From Comamonas kerstersii (lineage in GTDB: Bacteria; Pseudomonadota; Gammaproteobacteria; Burkholderiales; Burkholderiaceae_C): 64,000 nucleotides of DNA. The stretch lies in the NCBI RefSeq assembly GCF_008801935.1, contig NZ_VZOT01000007.1, forward strand, positions 1 to 64,000. Direction: 5' to 3'. Under the pieces are notes generated by a model, which was not told where the DNA came from, made no database searches, and saw only the letters and a program-made list of their open reading frames with translations. Below, piece after piece: positions 42,163-52,217 of the stretch; positions within the stretch are counted from its first letter, which is position 1, and each line of letters opens with the position of its first letter. Made by a program: the position numbers and the translations under genes.

Positions 42163-42623
42163 CAGAAACCTTTCGCACTCGCAACCAGCGCCTGCATGAC
42201 GACGTGGGCTATGTGGAGCTACTGGAGGTGACCAACCCCAGCTTCTCTGGCCCCATGCATATCTGCAATGACGTGCAGGACTTTGTGAGCCGTGGCACCA
42301 GCTACATCGCGCTGCCGTTTCGCTTCACGCTGCCAGATGACGTATCCGGTCAAGCGCCGCGCATGCAGCTACAGATGGACAACGTGGGCCGCGGCTTCAG
42401 CGATGAGCTGGAGCGCTTGCAGCCGGGCACAACCACCATGGCCAAGCTGATCATCGTGGCGCGCGACCGGCCAGATGAGCATGTGCACACATTCTGGCTG
42501 CCCATGACGCAGATCAGCATCACCGGCGCTGCCGCATCTGCCACCTGCAGCGTGGACCACCTGAGCCGCCAGGCCGCCTGCAAAGTGATTGCAGACCCGT
42601 TCACCTTGCCGGGGATTTTCTGA
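42159..42623 (+). CDS. Minor tail protein (DUF1833-like)
   Basis: A 154-residue protein with L-L-E-V-T-N-P-S-F-S-G-P-M-H-I-C-N-D and P-F-R-F-T-L-P-D-D-V, the DUF1833 signature, at the lambda L position near the tail tip. Probably structural part of the distal tail hub. Confidence 0.82.
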   Translation: MTETFRTRNQRLHDDVGYVELLEVTNPSFSGPMHICNDVQDFVSRGTSYIALPFRFTLPDDVSGQAPRMQLQMDNVGRGFSDELERLQPGTTTMAKLIIVARDRPDEHVHTFWLPMTQISITGAAASATCSVDHLSRQAACKVIADPFTLPGIF

Positions 42624-42624
42624 T

Positions 42625-43020
42625 ATGGACCTGGACCGCTTTATTGGCTTGCCGTACTGCCCGCGCCGCATGGACTGCGCCGACCTGGCAATCCTTGTGC
42701 AGCGCGAGCTGTTCGGCAAAACCGTGTTTCTGGCTGGCAAGCGTCCACGGCCTTTGCACCCTGCAGAGCAAGACGCGGCCATTGATGCCTACCGCGACCA
42801 GCTGGCCGACCCCGTAGAGCACCCGCAAGACGGCGACGCCGTGCTGATGCGCGAGCCGGGCGCAGCCACCGCAGGCCACATTGGCACCTTTTTCTTTATC
42901 AACTACGCGCCGCACGTGTTGCACACAGCCGCCTGGATGCAAGGGGGCAGCACGCTGCACCGCTTGCAGGACTTGTCCAGCCTTGGGCTGACTGTGGAAG
43001 GGTATTACCGATGGAAGTGA
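42625..43020 (+). CDS. NlpC/P60-type tail peptidase (lambda gpK-like)
   Basis: A 131-residue protein with the catalytic Cys in M-D-C-A-D-L-A and His in A-G-H-I-G-T-F. In lambda-type tails this domain assembles the tip and can cleave peptidoglycan peptides during DNA entry. ATG 42625 is used. The 3' end overlaps the J gene by ten bases. Confidence 0.85.
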   Translation: MDLDRFIGLPYCPRRMDCADLAILVQRELFGKTVFLAGKRPRPLHPAEQDAAIDAYRDQLADPVEHPQDGDAVLMREPGAATAGHIGTFFFINYAPHVLHTAAWMQGGSTLHRLQDLSSLGLTVEGYYRWK

Positions 43021-46000
43021 CCAAAGCTGAGATTGACGCCGTGCTGGATGCACAGGGCCGCTTTGTCTGGACACCCAACGCGCTGACGCTGGACGGCCAA
43101 AAGAATATCCCCTGTGATCTGCAAGAGGGTGAGAGCCTGCTGGCATTCCTGCGCCGTCACGTCCCCGGCATTGAGTCTGGCGCGTGGGCTGTGAGCATTG
43201 GCGGCGCTGTGGTGCCGCGCCGTATGTGGGCCAAGACTTACCCCAAGAACGGCATGCACATCGCGTGTCGTGCAACCGTGGGCAAGCAAGTTGTGCAGCT
43301 GGTGGCGGTTGCTGCGCTCGCATGGTTTGCACCTTGGGCTGCGGGAAAATTGGCTTTGACAGGCTTTGCTGCATCGGCTTTTTCTGCTGGTGTTTTTATT
43401 GCAGGCTCTATCGTCATTAACAAAGTTCTGGGCCCCAAGGTTCCGAAGGCAGGCGATGGCATGGCCGCTGCACGCGAGGTGCACAGCCTGCGCAGCCAGC
43501 GCAACAGTGCCCGCGCCTATGAGCCCGTGCCAGTGCTGTGGGGCGAGATGCGCGTCACGCCGGACCTGGCCAGCCAGCCCTACACCTGGCACCAGTCTGA
43601 AGATCAGTACCTGAGCACCATCTTGCTTGGCGGCATCAACGTGCACAGCGCGGCTGATCTGGCCATTGGCGACACACCCATCAGCAGCTACCAAGATGTA
43701 GATGTGTACTACAACGGGTTTTCTGGCATGCCAAACCAGAAGATCCCCTTGTCCAGCAACATGGACAGCCTGGCTGGTGGCGCCATTGATGATGATGAAA
43801 CCTGGGTCACGCGTACCAGCTCGCCTGGCGCAGTCCAGCTGGCGGTTGACCTTGAGTACGTCATGTACTTGCAGGGGAACAAGGGCTTGCTGTGGGCGCA
43901 CTCTGACATCACAGTGCAATACCGCAAGGTAGGCACGTCTGAATGGCGCGTGCTGACAGGTTCTGTCAAGCGGATTGGCAACAACAAGGCAGAGCCCCGC
44001 CGCGTGACGTGGCAGCAGCCTGTTGATGAAGGCCAGTACGAAGTCCGCATGAAGCAAAAGAAGGTGGCGCGCACTGACCAGAATGGCACGAATGGCTTTC
44101 GCCAAGTGTCCTGGGTGTCGCTGCGCTCTACGCAGCCAGACAATACGGACTACAGCGCATTTGGCCGCATTGGCATAAAGATCAAGGCCACTGGCCAGCT
44201 GTCGGGTGCACTCGATACCGTGCGCGTCACCTACCGCGCCAAGCCAATGCCCGTCTGGAATGGCTCGGCATGGGTGACAGCAACCACGCGTGAAAACGGC
44301 CTTTCCAACCCTGGCGCCATCATCTTGCAAACCCTGCGCGGCATTTGGCACAAGGGCAAGCTGCAGTTTGGCTTTGGCCTGAGTGATGACCAGATTGACA
44401 TGGATGGCCTGAAGGCATTCATGCTGCATTGCACGGCCAAGGGCTACACCTACGACAAGTGGATCACCGGCAGCATGAGCCTGCAGGAGTTCTGCCAAGA
44501 GGTGGCATTGGCGGGCATGGGGGAGTTTTCATGGACGGACGGCAGCCGCCCCACCGTGGTGTTTGTCTCTGCGGGCCAGCCTGTGTCTGCTGTGGTCAAT
44601 ATGGCCAACATGCTCAAAGCCAGCTTCAGCGTGTACTACGCGCTGAGCAATGCGGCTGACGGTATCGAGTACCAGTATGTGGATCGGGCGAAGAACTGGG
44701 AAACTCAGACACTGCGCGTAGCAGCGCCCGGCGTTACCACGGCGCTCAATCCCGCGCGCATCAAAGGCGAGGGCGTGACCACCGAGGCCCATGCCGCCAT
44801 CATGGCGCGCTACCACCTGGCGCAGTCGCTGTACCAGTACAAGACCATTCACTTTGGCGCAGACATTGAGCACCTGGACTACCGCCGCTTGAGCGTTCTG
44901 TCTGTGAGCCACGACCTCACCCAGTGGGGCTACGGTGGCCGCGTGATGGGTGCTTGGCGCAGCGGTGGGCAGGTGCTCATCCAGCTGGATGAGCCTGTGC
45001 CGCCGCTGCCCTCGCCACACCTTGGACTGCGTTTGCCCGGCGACCGCGACTACCGCGTGTTTGCCGTGCAGGCGCTGGCACAGGCCAGCGACACACTGGT
45101 GCTGACTACCGCATGGCCTGCTGGCGTAGCTCTGCCCGGTGAGAGTGACGATGCGCACGACACGCTGTGGTGCTACGACTTTAAAGCCACCCCCGGCTAC
45201 CGTGTGCGAGTGGTCGGCATGGAGCCTGAGCAAGACCTCAAGGGCGCCAAAGTCACCTGTGTGCCAGAGGGCCCAGAGTTCTGGGACTACGTGCTCACCG
45301 GCACTTATGTGCCTGCGCCCAGCCAGACCGTGCTGCCGCAGCATGCCCGTGCGTCTGTCAAAAACCTGCGCGTGACAGAGCATGTCAACGTGCAGGGTGA
45401 CACCGAGTGGTACGAGCTTTCAGCCCTGTGGGATGCGGAAGGCGACTACGACCACGCCCAGGTGTGGGCAGGTGTGGACGGCTCAGAGCTGCAGCTGGTC
45501 GATGCCAACGCCGTGGGCAGCCGCACACGCTTTCGTATTGATGGGCCGGGTGAGTGGCTGGTAGAGGTGCGCCCCTTCAATGCTGGTGGCCAAGTGGGGC
45601 AGTCTGCTGCGGTGCTTTACATCACAACTATGGTGCAACGTGCTCCGCGCAATGTGGATCAGTTCACTGTGCAAGAGCTGGCCGGTGGTCTGCGCCGCTT
45701 TGCGTGGCAGTACACAGGCGACAAGCCGCCAGCACTTGCAGGCGTGCAGATTCGCTATGTGCCTGGTGACGTAGCACTGAGCACGGCCATGTGGGATGAC
45801 ATGACCCCGCTGGGCCAGCCTGACGATGTATACAAAGCGCAGTTTGAGACCACCCGCCCCGAGGCTGGTTTGTGGACCTTTGGCATCCGAGCCATTGACA
45901 CTGCGGGCCAGCTTTCTTCTGGGGTGGTGCGCTTTGTAGCCAACCTGGGCGATAGCTTTGAGCAGGTGCAGCAGCCAGACGTGACACCGCCACCTGTGCC

Positions 46001-48809
46001 AACAGGCCTGGCTGCCACTGGTGCATTTGCCACGGTGCAGGTGAGCTGGGATGCGCCGGACTACACCCAAGGCCACGGGCACAGCCGTACTGAAGTGTGG
46101 GCTGGCGCGACAGCAGACCGCGCGGACGCCACTAAGGTTGCGGAAGCCTATGCTGGGCCTGCATCGTTTGAGTGGACGCTGGGCAGCACTGCTTATGTCT
46201 GGGCGCGCAATGTCACGCAAGACGGTGTAGCTGGCGACTGGGCAGGCCCGGTGGCTGCGCAGACCGCGCAAGACGCGGCTGCCCTGGGTGAGGTGCTCAA
46301 AGGCCAGATCACCCAGAGCCAGCTGCATGAAGACCTGTCTGGCCGCGTTGACATGATTGACGTGCTTGATGTAGGGCGGCCAGAGCTGGGTGTTGCCACA
46401 GGCTTGATTCAAGCCACGGCCGCCCTGGCTGCTGCCGATGTGCAAAAGCGCGACGAGATTGACGCTGCAGCCCGGCAAGCACTTGAGGCATTGCTGATAG
46501 CAGACAGGGCGCTGGAGCGCATCACGGACGCTGGGGTTTATGTAGACCCAGACACCGGCACGGTAAAGATCGCAGGGCTTGAAGCCACGCGTGATGAGGT
46601 CACGCAGCTGGAGGTGCTGCTGGATGCAGTGCAGGGCCAGTTGGCGCTCAAAGCCACCACCGCATACGTAGACGGCAAGATTTCTGAAGCAGTACTCAGC
46701 CCCGCAGACCTGCTGCTGTACGAAGGCCTGGATGCACGCGTGACCTCGGTGACGCAGGCGCTCAACAGCGTCAACGGCCAGCTGGCTCAAAAGGCCAGTG
46801 CGGCAGAGCTGACGCAAGCGCTGGTGCGGCTGACCACGGCTGAAAACAATCTGGATGCCCTGTCTGGCCAGATCGCTTTGCGCGTTACACGCTCGGAGTG
46901 GGAGTCTGCGCAGCAGGGGCTTGAAAACCGTATATCTAGTGCAGAGGTAACTCTCAATGCGCTAGATGTGCCAAGCATTACGCAAACTGTGATTGCCACA
47001 CGTCGCCTGGACAAGGCGGCAGAGGCGCTGCTGCGTGACATTCTGACGGGTGAGCGCAATCGCTCTGAGGCAGCAGAGGCTCTGGCTTTTGCGCGGACTG
47101 AGCTGAGTGCGGCCATCACCGAAGGTTTGCAAGCTGAAGCGCAGCAGCGTCAGCAATTAGCCGCAAGGCTGGATCAGGAGGACGCCGCGTTGCTTGCCCT
47201 TGTCGAGCAGGAGCAGCAGGCCCGAGTAAGTGGCGACCAGGCAGAGGCTGCTGCACGTCAAACACTGGCTGCCACCGTCTCCAGCAATCACAGTGCTGCC
47301 TTGGCTGCTGCGCAAGCGGCAAGTGATGCAGCAGGCAGCAAGGGCAAGGTGATCTTCGGGTCGTCTGCACCGGCTGTGGCTGACCGATTGGCGCAAAACT
47401 TGTGGATTGACACCACGGGTGGTGCCAATACGCCCAAGCGCTGGAATGGGTCTGCATGGGTAGCAGTCACTGACAAGGCGGCCACCGATGCGGCTGCCGC
47501 GGCGGCACAGGCGCAAGCCACTGCCAACAACGCTGTGGCTGCCATTCAGACGGAGCAAAGTGTGCGCGCAAATGAGACGGGGCACTTGGGTGCTCAGTAC
47601 ACCGTGCGCATGCAGCTTGGCCAAGGTGGGCAGCAGGTAATCGGCGGCTTTGGCTTGTCGGGCACCTCCAGCCAGACCGCAGGCGCGCGTATCGATTTCG
47701 GCGTGCTGGCCAACAGCTTTTGGGTGGCAGCACCTAACGGCTCCGGCGTGGCCAACGTCAAGCCCTTCAGTGTGCAGACAACAGCGCAGACCGTGAATGG
47801 CGTGGTTGTGCCAGCTGGCGTCTATATGGATGCCGCGTACATCAACAACGTCACTGCACTGTGGGGCCGCTTCGGTACGCTGGTGGCTGACAAGATTCAA
47901 GCCACCGCCATCAGCGCTGGCCAGCTCACGGCAGGCAATGGCGTCATTGGTGGCAGCTTGAAGTCGTCCAACTATGTGTCTGGCTCTAGTGGCTGGACAT
48001 TGCGCCCAGACGGCGTAGCAGAGTTCTCCGGCGTGATCGTGCGCGGGACTGTCTACGCAACCTCTGGCACGGTGGGTGGGTGGAGCATTGGCTCTAACTA
48101 CTTGCGCTCCAGCAACTACCAGGCTGGCGTGCGCGGAGTGAATTTCGGCAGCGATGGCTCTGTGGAGATCCGCAGCACTGATGGCACTCGCGCGTTCAAC
48201 CTGCAGGCCACGGGCAGTCAGCCTGTGCTGTCTGTGCCGGGGCTGTCAATCCTTGGCAATGGCTCGGCCAGCTTCTCAGGTGCGCTCAGCGGCGCAAGCG
48301 GCAGCTTCAGTGGCACCTTGACTGCTAGCAACATCATCAACACATCACATTTGGTGAATGGCGCTGTATCAAGCTCTGTGGCTTCATATGAAACGGCCGT
48401 CTTGAGCTTCCGGTACGACACGGAGACCACTGTCGCGACAGTGCATGTGGGCACGTCTGGGGGCAAGGTGCTGATCTTGGCGGGTCTAAGTCTTGAAGTG
48501 GCCAATGGTCGCATCACCAGCTCCTACAACCCGCGCTGCACGGTGCGCTTGAGGCGTAACGGCTCGGAGGTGCGCAGGCTGGAGATTCGTGGAGAGTACG
48601 GAGCAGCCAGTCAGCTGGAGGCCCCGTCTATGCGCTACGGGTACGCCACTTGGATCAAAGAAGGGCCTGTGGCATTGCTGCCCATGGTCGATACACCGCC
48701 CAGCGGCACCAACACCTACACCATCACTTTGACGGTCGCAGGTATGGACACAGACGTAAACATCACCGTGCGGCACCGCAGCATGTCCGCGATGGAGCTA
48801 AAGCGATGA
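43011..48809 (+). CDS. Tail tip / host specificity protein (lambda gpJ-like)
   Basis: A 1932-residue central tail hub and receptor-binding protein. The first ~130 residues have a beta-grasp-like part and a hydrophobic stretch (VQLVAVAALAWFAPWAAGKL) resembling tail assembly protein I, which has no separate gene here. The J core follows (P-V-L-W-G-E-M-R-V-T, Y-R-V-R-V-V-G-M-E-P-E), then fibronectin III-like domains (~780-1080), coiled-coil repeats and a C-terminal host-contact part with S-F-W-V-A-A-P (DUF1983-like). Confidence 0.92.
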   Translation: MEVTKAEIDAVLDAQGRFVWTPNALTLDGQKNIPCDLQEGESLLAFLRRHVPGIESGAWAVSIGGAVVPRRMWAKTYPKNGMHIACRATVGKQVVQLVAVAALAWFAPWAAGKLALTGFAASAFSAGVFIAGSIVINKVLGPKVPKAGDGMAAAREVHSLRSQRNSARAYEPVPVLWGEMRVTPDLASQPYTWHQSEDQYLSTILLGGINVHSAADLAIGDTPISSYQDVDVYYNGFSGMPNQKIPLSSNMDSLAGGAIDDDETWVTRTSSPGAVQLAVDLEYVMYLQGNKGLLWAHSDITVQYRKVGTSEWRVLTGSVKRIGNNKAEPRRVTWQQPVDEGQYEVRMKQKKVARTDQNGTNGFRQVSWVSLRSTQPDNTDYSAFGRIGIKIKATGQLSGALDTVRVTYRAKPMPVWNGSAWVTATTRENGLSNPGAIILQTLRGIWHKGKLQFGFGLSDDQIDMDGLKAFMLHCTAKGYTYDKWITGSMSLQEFCQEVALAGMGEFSWTDGSRPTVVFVSAGQPVSAVVNMANMLKASFSVYYALSNAADGIEYQYVDRAKNWETQTLRVAAPGVTTALNPARIKGEGVTTEAHAAIMARYHLAQSLYQYKTIHFGADIEHLDYRRLSVLSVSHDLTQWGYGGRVMGAWRSGGQVLIQLDEPVPPLPSPHLGLRLPGDRDYRVFAVQALAQASDTLVLTTAWPAGVALPGESDDAHDTLWCYDFKATPGYRVRVVGMEPEQDLKGAKVTCVPEGPEFWDYVLTGTYVPAPSQTVLPQHARASVKNLRVTEHVNVQGDTEWYELSALWDAEGDYDHAQVWAGVDGSELQLVDANAVGSRTRFRIDGPGEWLVEVRPFNAGGQVGQSAAVLYITTMVQRAPRNVDQFTVQELAGGLRRFAWQYTGDKPPALAGVQIRYVPGDVALSTAMWDDMTPLGQPDDVYKAQFETTRPEAGLWTFGIRAIDTAGQLSSGVVRFVANLGDSFEQVQQPDVTPPPVPTGLAATGAFATVQVSWDAPDYTQGHGHSRTEVWAGATADRADATKVAEAYAGPASFEWTLGSTAYVWARNVTQDGVAGDWAGPVAAQTAQDAAALGEVLKGQITQSQLHEDLSGRVDMIDVLDVGRPELGVATGLIQATAALAAADVQKRDEIDAAARQALEALLIADRALERITDAGVYVDPDTGTVKIAGLEATRDEVTQLEVLLDAVQGQLALKATTAYVDGKISEAVLSPADLLLYEGLDARVTSVTQALNSVNGQLAQKASAAELTQALVRLTTAENNLDALSGQIALRVTRSEWESAQQGLENRISSAEVTLNALDVPSITQTVIATRRLDKAAEALLRDILTGERNRSEAAEALAFARTELSAAITEGLQAEAQQRQQLAARLDQEDAALLALVEQEQQARVSGDQAEAAARQTLAATVSSNHSAALAAAQAASDAAGSKGKVIFGSSAPAVADRLAQNLWIDTTGGANTPKRWNGSAWVAVTDKAATDAAAAAAQAQATANNAVAAIQTEQSVRANETGHLGAQYTVRMQLGQGGQQVIGGFGLSGTSSQTAGARIDFGVLANSFWVAAPNGSGVANVKPFSVQTTAQTVNGVVVPAGVYMDAAYINNVTALWGRFGTLVADKIQATAISAGQLTAGNGVIGGSLKSSNYVSGSSGWTLRPDGVAEFSGVIVRGTVYATSGTVGGWSIGSNYLRSSNYQAGVRGVNFGSDGSVEIRSTDGTRAFNLQATGSQPVLSVPGLSILGNGSASFSGALSGASGSFSGTLTASNIINTSHLVNGAVSSSVASYETAVLSFRYDTETTVATVHVGTSGGKVLILAGLSLEVANGRITSSYNPRCTVRLRRNGSEVRRLEIRGEYGAASQLEAPSMRYGYATWIKEGPVALLPMVDTPPSGTNTYTITLTVAGMDTDVNITVRHRSMSAMELKR

Positions 48810-49243
48810 CACAAATTTGCATCACCGTACTTGATGCACATGGTGCGCCCGTGCGCGAGCTGTCTGGCTCCGTTGATCAAGTGGCGCTCAACCTTGAGCC
48901 AGGCAGCACCTTTATTGAGGGGCACGCTGCAGGCGACTGGTGGGCAGATGGCGTGTGGCACACCAAGCCGGAGCGCCCCAGCCCTTTGGCCACTTGGGAC
49001 TGGCAGACACATCAGTGGGTGACAGACGCTGATGCAGAAGCCGCAGCCGCTTGGGAGCATGTGAGAGCACAACGCGACCAGCTGCTGGCTGCTACCGACT
49101 GGCGCGTCGTCAGAGCGCAAGAGCATGGCGTGCCGCTTGATCCTATCTGGATCGTCTACCGGCAGGCCTTGCGCGACATCACGCTGCAGACAGATCCGCA
49201 CAACATCATTTGGCCGCAAACACCGGCAGAAGGGAGTGAGTAA
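48806..49243 (+). CDS. Tail fibre assembly/chaperone-like protein
   Basis: A 145-residue protein whose C-terminal half contains Q-R-D-Q-L-L-A-A-T-D-W-R-V-V-R-A, L-D-P-I-W-I-V-Y-R-Q-A-L-R-D-I-T, a pattern of phage tail assembly chaperones (XkdW/Caudo_TAP type). ATGA overlap with J indicates coupling. Likely helps folding or attachment of the fibre encoded next. Confidence 0.75.
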   Translation: MTQICITVLDAHGAPVRELSGSVDQVALNLEPGSTFIEGHAAGDWWADGVWHTKPERPSPLATWDWQTHQWVTDADAEAAAAWEHVRAQRDQLLAATDWRVVRAQEHGVPLDPIWIVYRQALRDITLQTDPHNIIWPQTPAEGSE

Positions 49244-49995
49244 TGGGGTGGTATAGAACCGGCACCGCAACGGTGACCAACAACAGTACTGCAGTCACGG
49301 GCGTGGGCACAGACTGGCTAGAAGGCGCAGCCCTTGGCGAAACCTTCCTCGGCCCCGACGGCCAGTGCTACGAAATCACGCAGATTTTGAGTGCGACCAG
49401 CATGCGCATCAGCCCCAACTACAAGGGCTCGACAGCCGCTGCACAGTCTTACGCCATCATGCCCACGCGAGGAGACTTGGCAGAGCTCACAGCCGATGCT
49501 GCAGAGCTGATTGCCAGTTACGCAGCCATTCGGGATGGCGCAGGCAAGGGCAAGTTCGCCGCAGGCACAGTAGCCGCCCCCAGCTTGCGCGGAACTGCTG
49601 ATGAAAACACCGGCATCCGCTTTGCCGGTAACGACATCCTGCAGCTCATCACCGGCGGCGTAGTGCGGCTACAGATTGCAGCGGATGGCACGCCCACCGG
49701 GGTGTTTGTGGAAAAGCTGCCTGTGAGCACCGCCACGCAGACCGCCATCGACAACCTGGCTGCAGCCTGCGTTGCGCTGGCGAATGTGGGCTCAGCTCCT
49801 GGTCAGCTGCCCAGCAATCAGCATCTGGGCACCTTGGCGTTTCTCGATGTGCTTGGTGCCACGCAAGTGACACAGCACACCCGCGATAGCCAGCCCGGTG
49901 ATGTATGGCATGAGTGGGTCAGCAACACCCAGCTCAGAAAGAAGTTCCACGGCCTTGACGGAGTGATCCGCACCCTCACGGAGACTTACGCATGA
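49243..49995 (+). CDS. Tail fibre / short fibre protein
   Basis: A 250-residue protein beginning MGWYRTGTATVTNNSTAVTGVGTDW, a recurring N-terminal module of phage fibre and spike proteins, followed by a collar-like middle. It overlaps neighbours by one and four bases. Probably attaches the receptor-binding protein to the tail tip. Confidence 0.7.
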   Translation: MGWYRTGTATVTNNSTAVTGVGTDWLEGAALGETFLGPDGQCYEITQILSATSMRISPNYKGSTAAAQSYAIMPTRGDLAELTADAAELIASYAAIRDGAGKGKFAAGTVAAPSLRGTADENTGIRFAGNDILQLITGGVVRLQIAADGTPTGVFVEKLPVSTATQTAIDNLAAACVALANVGSAPGQLPSNQHLGTLAFLDVLGATQVTQHTRDSQPGDVWHEWVSNTQLRKKFHGLDGVIRTLTETYA

Positions 49996-51158
49996 CAGCG
50001 ATTGCAGATTTGCCAGATATTCGCCCCAGCCTGCTGCTGGATTTTGCAAACTCCGGGCGTGTTGACCCGCGTATTCAATGTACCCGCGCAAGTAGCGCTA
50101 CGTGCTATGGGCCTGACGGTAAATTGCGGGTAGTGCCTGCGAATACGCCGCGCATTGATTATGACCCTGAGACGGGGAAATGCTTGGGGCTTTTGGTGGA
50201 AGAGTCGAGGACTAACCTCGTCTACCCTTCAGTTATCCCTTCAGGAAAGGGTGTGGTATTCAGGAAGGTACAGCTTAATGGTAATACAACGGCAGTAAGT
50301 GGCATTCCTTCACCTGACGGTTCAAATAATGCTGTTTCAATTACTGGCGCAAGTAATAGTACAAACAGTTCTGGTATGGATAATCTTCGATTACTGGCCG
50401 TTATTCCTCTGGAGAATGTTGGTTATTCAGTAAGTTTCTATCTTAAGTCTGCAGTCACAGTAACCGTAAGAGAGGCGTCAAGTGGGACGAATGTATCTTT
50501 CGCACCAAGTAGCAAGTGGACCAGAGTAAGTGCCGTTTTTACACCAACATCTCCTAATCAAAACATCATCATCACCTCAGCAGGTGGTGCTGAGTTTTCG
50601 TTATTTGGACTACAGGTAGAGGTCGGCTCCTTCCCCACAAGCTACATCCCCACAGAAGGTAGTGCAGTGACGAGAGCTGCTGACTCGGTCAGTGTGCTGT
50701 ATGCGCAGTCGAAGGTAAAAGGTGCAATGCTGGTCAGTGGCCAGTTTCTTGGTGCCCCTAGCTCGGGCTTTTCATTCCCTCTACGTGCCAGAGGCCCAGT
50801 TGCTCAAGCGTATATTGGTGCCCCTTACGTAATTGCCTCAAACAACTCCATGGTGAGAAGTGGCTATACACGGGGCGTAGAAGGCGGCGCGGTTAGTGCT
50901 ATTCCACCAGGAGCTGCAGTCACGCGAGGAGGAGACTTCCGTGCATGCATCTCTTGGGGCGACGATGTAATCAGGTCTGGGTTTCTTGGGGCAGTTTCTC
51001 CAGACGTAGCAGCTACTAAAGCTATCGAAGACACAACCCACCTAGACCTTATGACAAACTCGCCAGCGGCAGGGGTGGCTGGTGCTATTTATATTTCAAG
51101 AGTTGCTCTGTACAGCAGAACACTAACAACTCAGAACGTGCAAAGGCTCACAGCATGA
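49992..51158 (+). CDS. Receptor-binding spike/fibre protein
   Basis: A 388-residue protein starting with the phage spike-type motif L-D-F-A-N-S-x-R-V-D-P-R-I, R-A-S-S-A-T, G-L-L-V-E-E-S-R-T-N-L, then beta-sandwich domains with Ser/Thr/Asn-rich sequence and F-G-L-Q-V-E-V-G-S-F-P-T-S-Y-I-P-T, common in carbohydrate-binding fibre proteins. The 50.2-51.1 kb part is less GC-rich than the rest of the tail, consistent with fast exchange of host-range modules. Confidence 0.78.
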   Translation: MTAIADLPDIRPSLLLDFANSGRVDPRIQCTRASSATCYGPDGKLRVVPANTPRIDYDPETGKCLGLLVEESRTNLVYPSVIPSGKGVVFRKVQLNGNTTAVSGIPSPDGSNNAVSITGASNSTNSSGMDNLRLLAVIPLENVGYSVSFYLKSAVTVTVREASSGTNVSFAPSSKWTRVSAVFTPTSPNQNIIITSAGGAEFSLFGLQVEVGSFPTSYIPTEGSAVTRAADSVSVLYAQSKVKGAMLVSGQFLGAPSSGFSFPLRARGPVAQAYIGAPYVIASNNSMVRSGYTRGVEGGAVSAIPPGAAVTRGGDFRACISWGDDVIRSGFLGAVSPDVAATKAIEDTTHLDLMTNSPAAGVAGAIYISRVALYSRTLTTQNVQRLTA

Positions 51159-51442
51159 AATTCCTACGCTTTATTTCCGAGTCCGCAGCCCGCGCCGCAT
51201 TCTCTGAATATCTGACTGAAGATAATGATTGGCCTGCATATATTGGCAGTGCTGCAGTCGATGTAATTGGAGTTATTTGCCGCCCTACAGGTGTAATGCT
51301 TAAATCAGCAGAGGGTGAATATTCAGAACTGGCACCGCTGCCGGGCTTTCACATCAACTTGAGCGACAGCGTGCCTGGGCTTGAACAATATGAGATCGAG
51401 CAGCCCAGCACACCAGCGCGTGTTTTCTTTGGAGCTGCATGA
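51155..51442 (+). CDS. Small protein after spike gene, unknown
   Basis: A 95-residue protein, MKFLRFISESAARAAFSEYL..., coupled by four-base overlaps to both neighbours. It may be a fibre chaperone by position only; no domain recognised. Confidence 0.55.
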   Translation: MKFLRFISESAARAAFSEYLTEDNDWPAYIGSAAVDVIGVICRPTGVMLKSAEGEYSELAPLPGFHINLSDSVPGLEQYEIEQPSTPARVFFGAA

Positions 51443-51735
51443 TGGACTTCACGCCTCTGATTCACGCCCTGATTGCAGTTGCTGCACAGCTTGCAGTCGG
51501 AAAAGTCACCGGCAACTGGTGGCTGGGCGGTGCTGCTGCCTGCATCTGGTGGATAGCCCGTGAGCACACGCAAGCCGAGTACCGCTGGATAGAGCAGTTC
51601 GGCCTCGGCCTGCGCGCCAATATGCCTCAGTGGGGTGGTTTCGACCCCCGCATCTGGAATGTGCCAAGCGTGCTGGATTGGCTGGTGCCAGTCATAGCCT
51701 GCCTTTTGATCTACGCACTCATGCGCAACAAGTAG
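51439..51735 (+). CDS. Small membrane protein near lysis cassette
   Basis: A 98-residue protein with a hydrophobic segment near residues 8-38 and another at the C-terminus (L-V-P-V-I-A-C-L-L-I-Y-A-L). Two TM helices and a position just before the holin suggest a second holin or antiholin, but this is inference. A terminator follows. Confidence 0.55.
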   Translation: MMDFTPLIHALIAVAAQLAVGKVTGNWWLGGAAACIWWIAREHTQAEYRWIEQFGLGLRANMPQWGGFDPRIWNVPSVLDWLVPVIACLLIYALMRNK

Positions 51736-51757
51736 CCCGCTCAAAGCGGGTTTTCTT
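51736..51757 (+). terminator. Terminator before holin gene
   Basis: CCCGC-TCAAA-GCGGG followed by TTTTCTTTT. Confidence 0.7.
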
Positions 51758-51800
51758 TTATCCATGCCCCGCATTGCCGGGGCTTTTTCATTTCAGAAAG

Positions 51801-52217
51801 ATGAACATGGAACCAACTTCAAGCGCGGCCGGTGGCGTCATCGGCTGGAAGCTGCTGGCCTGGGCCTTTGGGGTCGGAGGTGTTGCTGCAGGCTTGGCCA
51901 CTATCGTCGTCATGTGCATGACAACGCCGCGCAGCATGCGCGAATGGGCAGTGGCGCTGATCAGCACGCTGGTGTCGAGTCTCTCGCTGGGCTCGCTGGT
52001 GGTGCTGTGGCTCGACGTGCACGAAGAACTGCTGGTGCCGGACCCGACAGCAAACATGCTGGCCATGGTGGCTATCGGCGGGATCATGTTCGCCTGCGGG
52101 CTACCGGGCTGGGCCATTGTGCGCATGGCATTCACTGCGATCGCAAAGCGGGAAGGGCGCGACTTGGTCGAAGTGATCCAAGAGCTGCGCAGTGTAAAGA
52201 AAGGTGGTGACGCATGA
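51801..52217 (+). CDS. Holin
   Basis: A 138-residue protein with three strong hydrophobic helices (about 12-36, 45-68, 80-102), a short N-terminus and a charged C-terminus, directly upstream of the endolysin and overlapping it by four bases. It would form inner-membrane holes at the lysis time. A nearby second ATG (51807) gives a possible dual start as in other holins. Confidence 0.75.
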   Translation: MNMEPTSSAAGGVIGWKLLAWAFGVGGVAAGLATIVVMCMTTPRSMREWAVALISTLVSSLSLGSLVVLWLDVHEELLVPDPTANMLAMVAIGGIMFACGLPGWAIVRMAFTAIAKREGRDLVEVIQELRSVKKGGDA

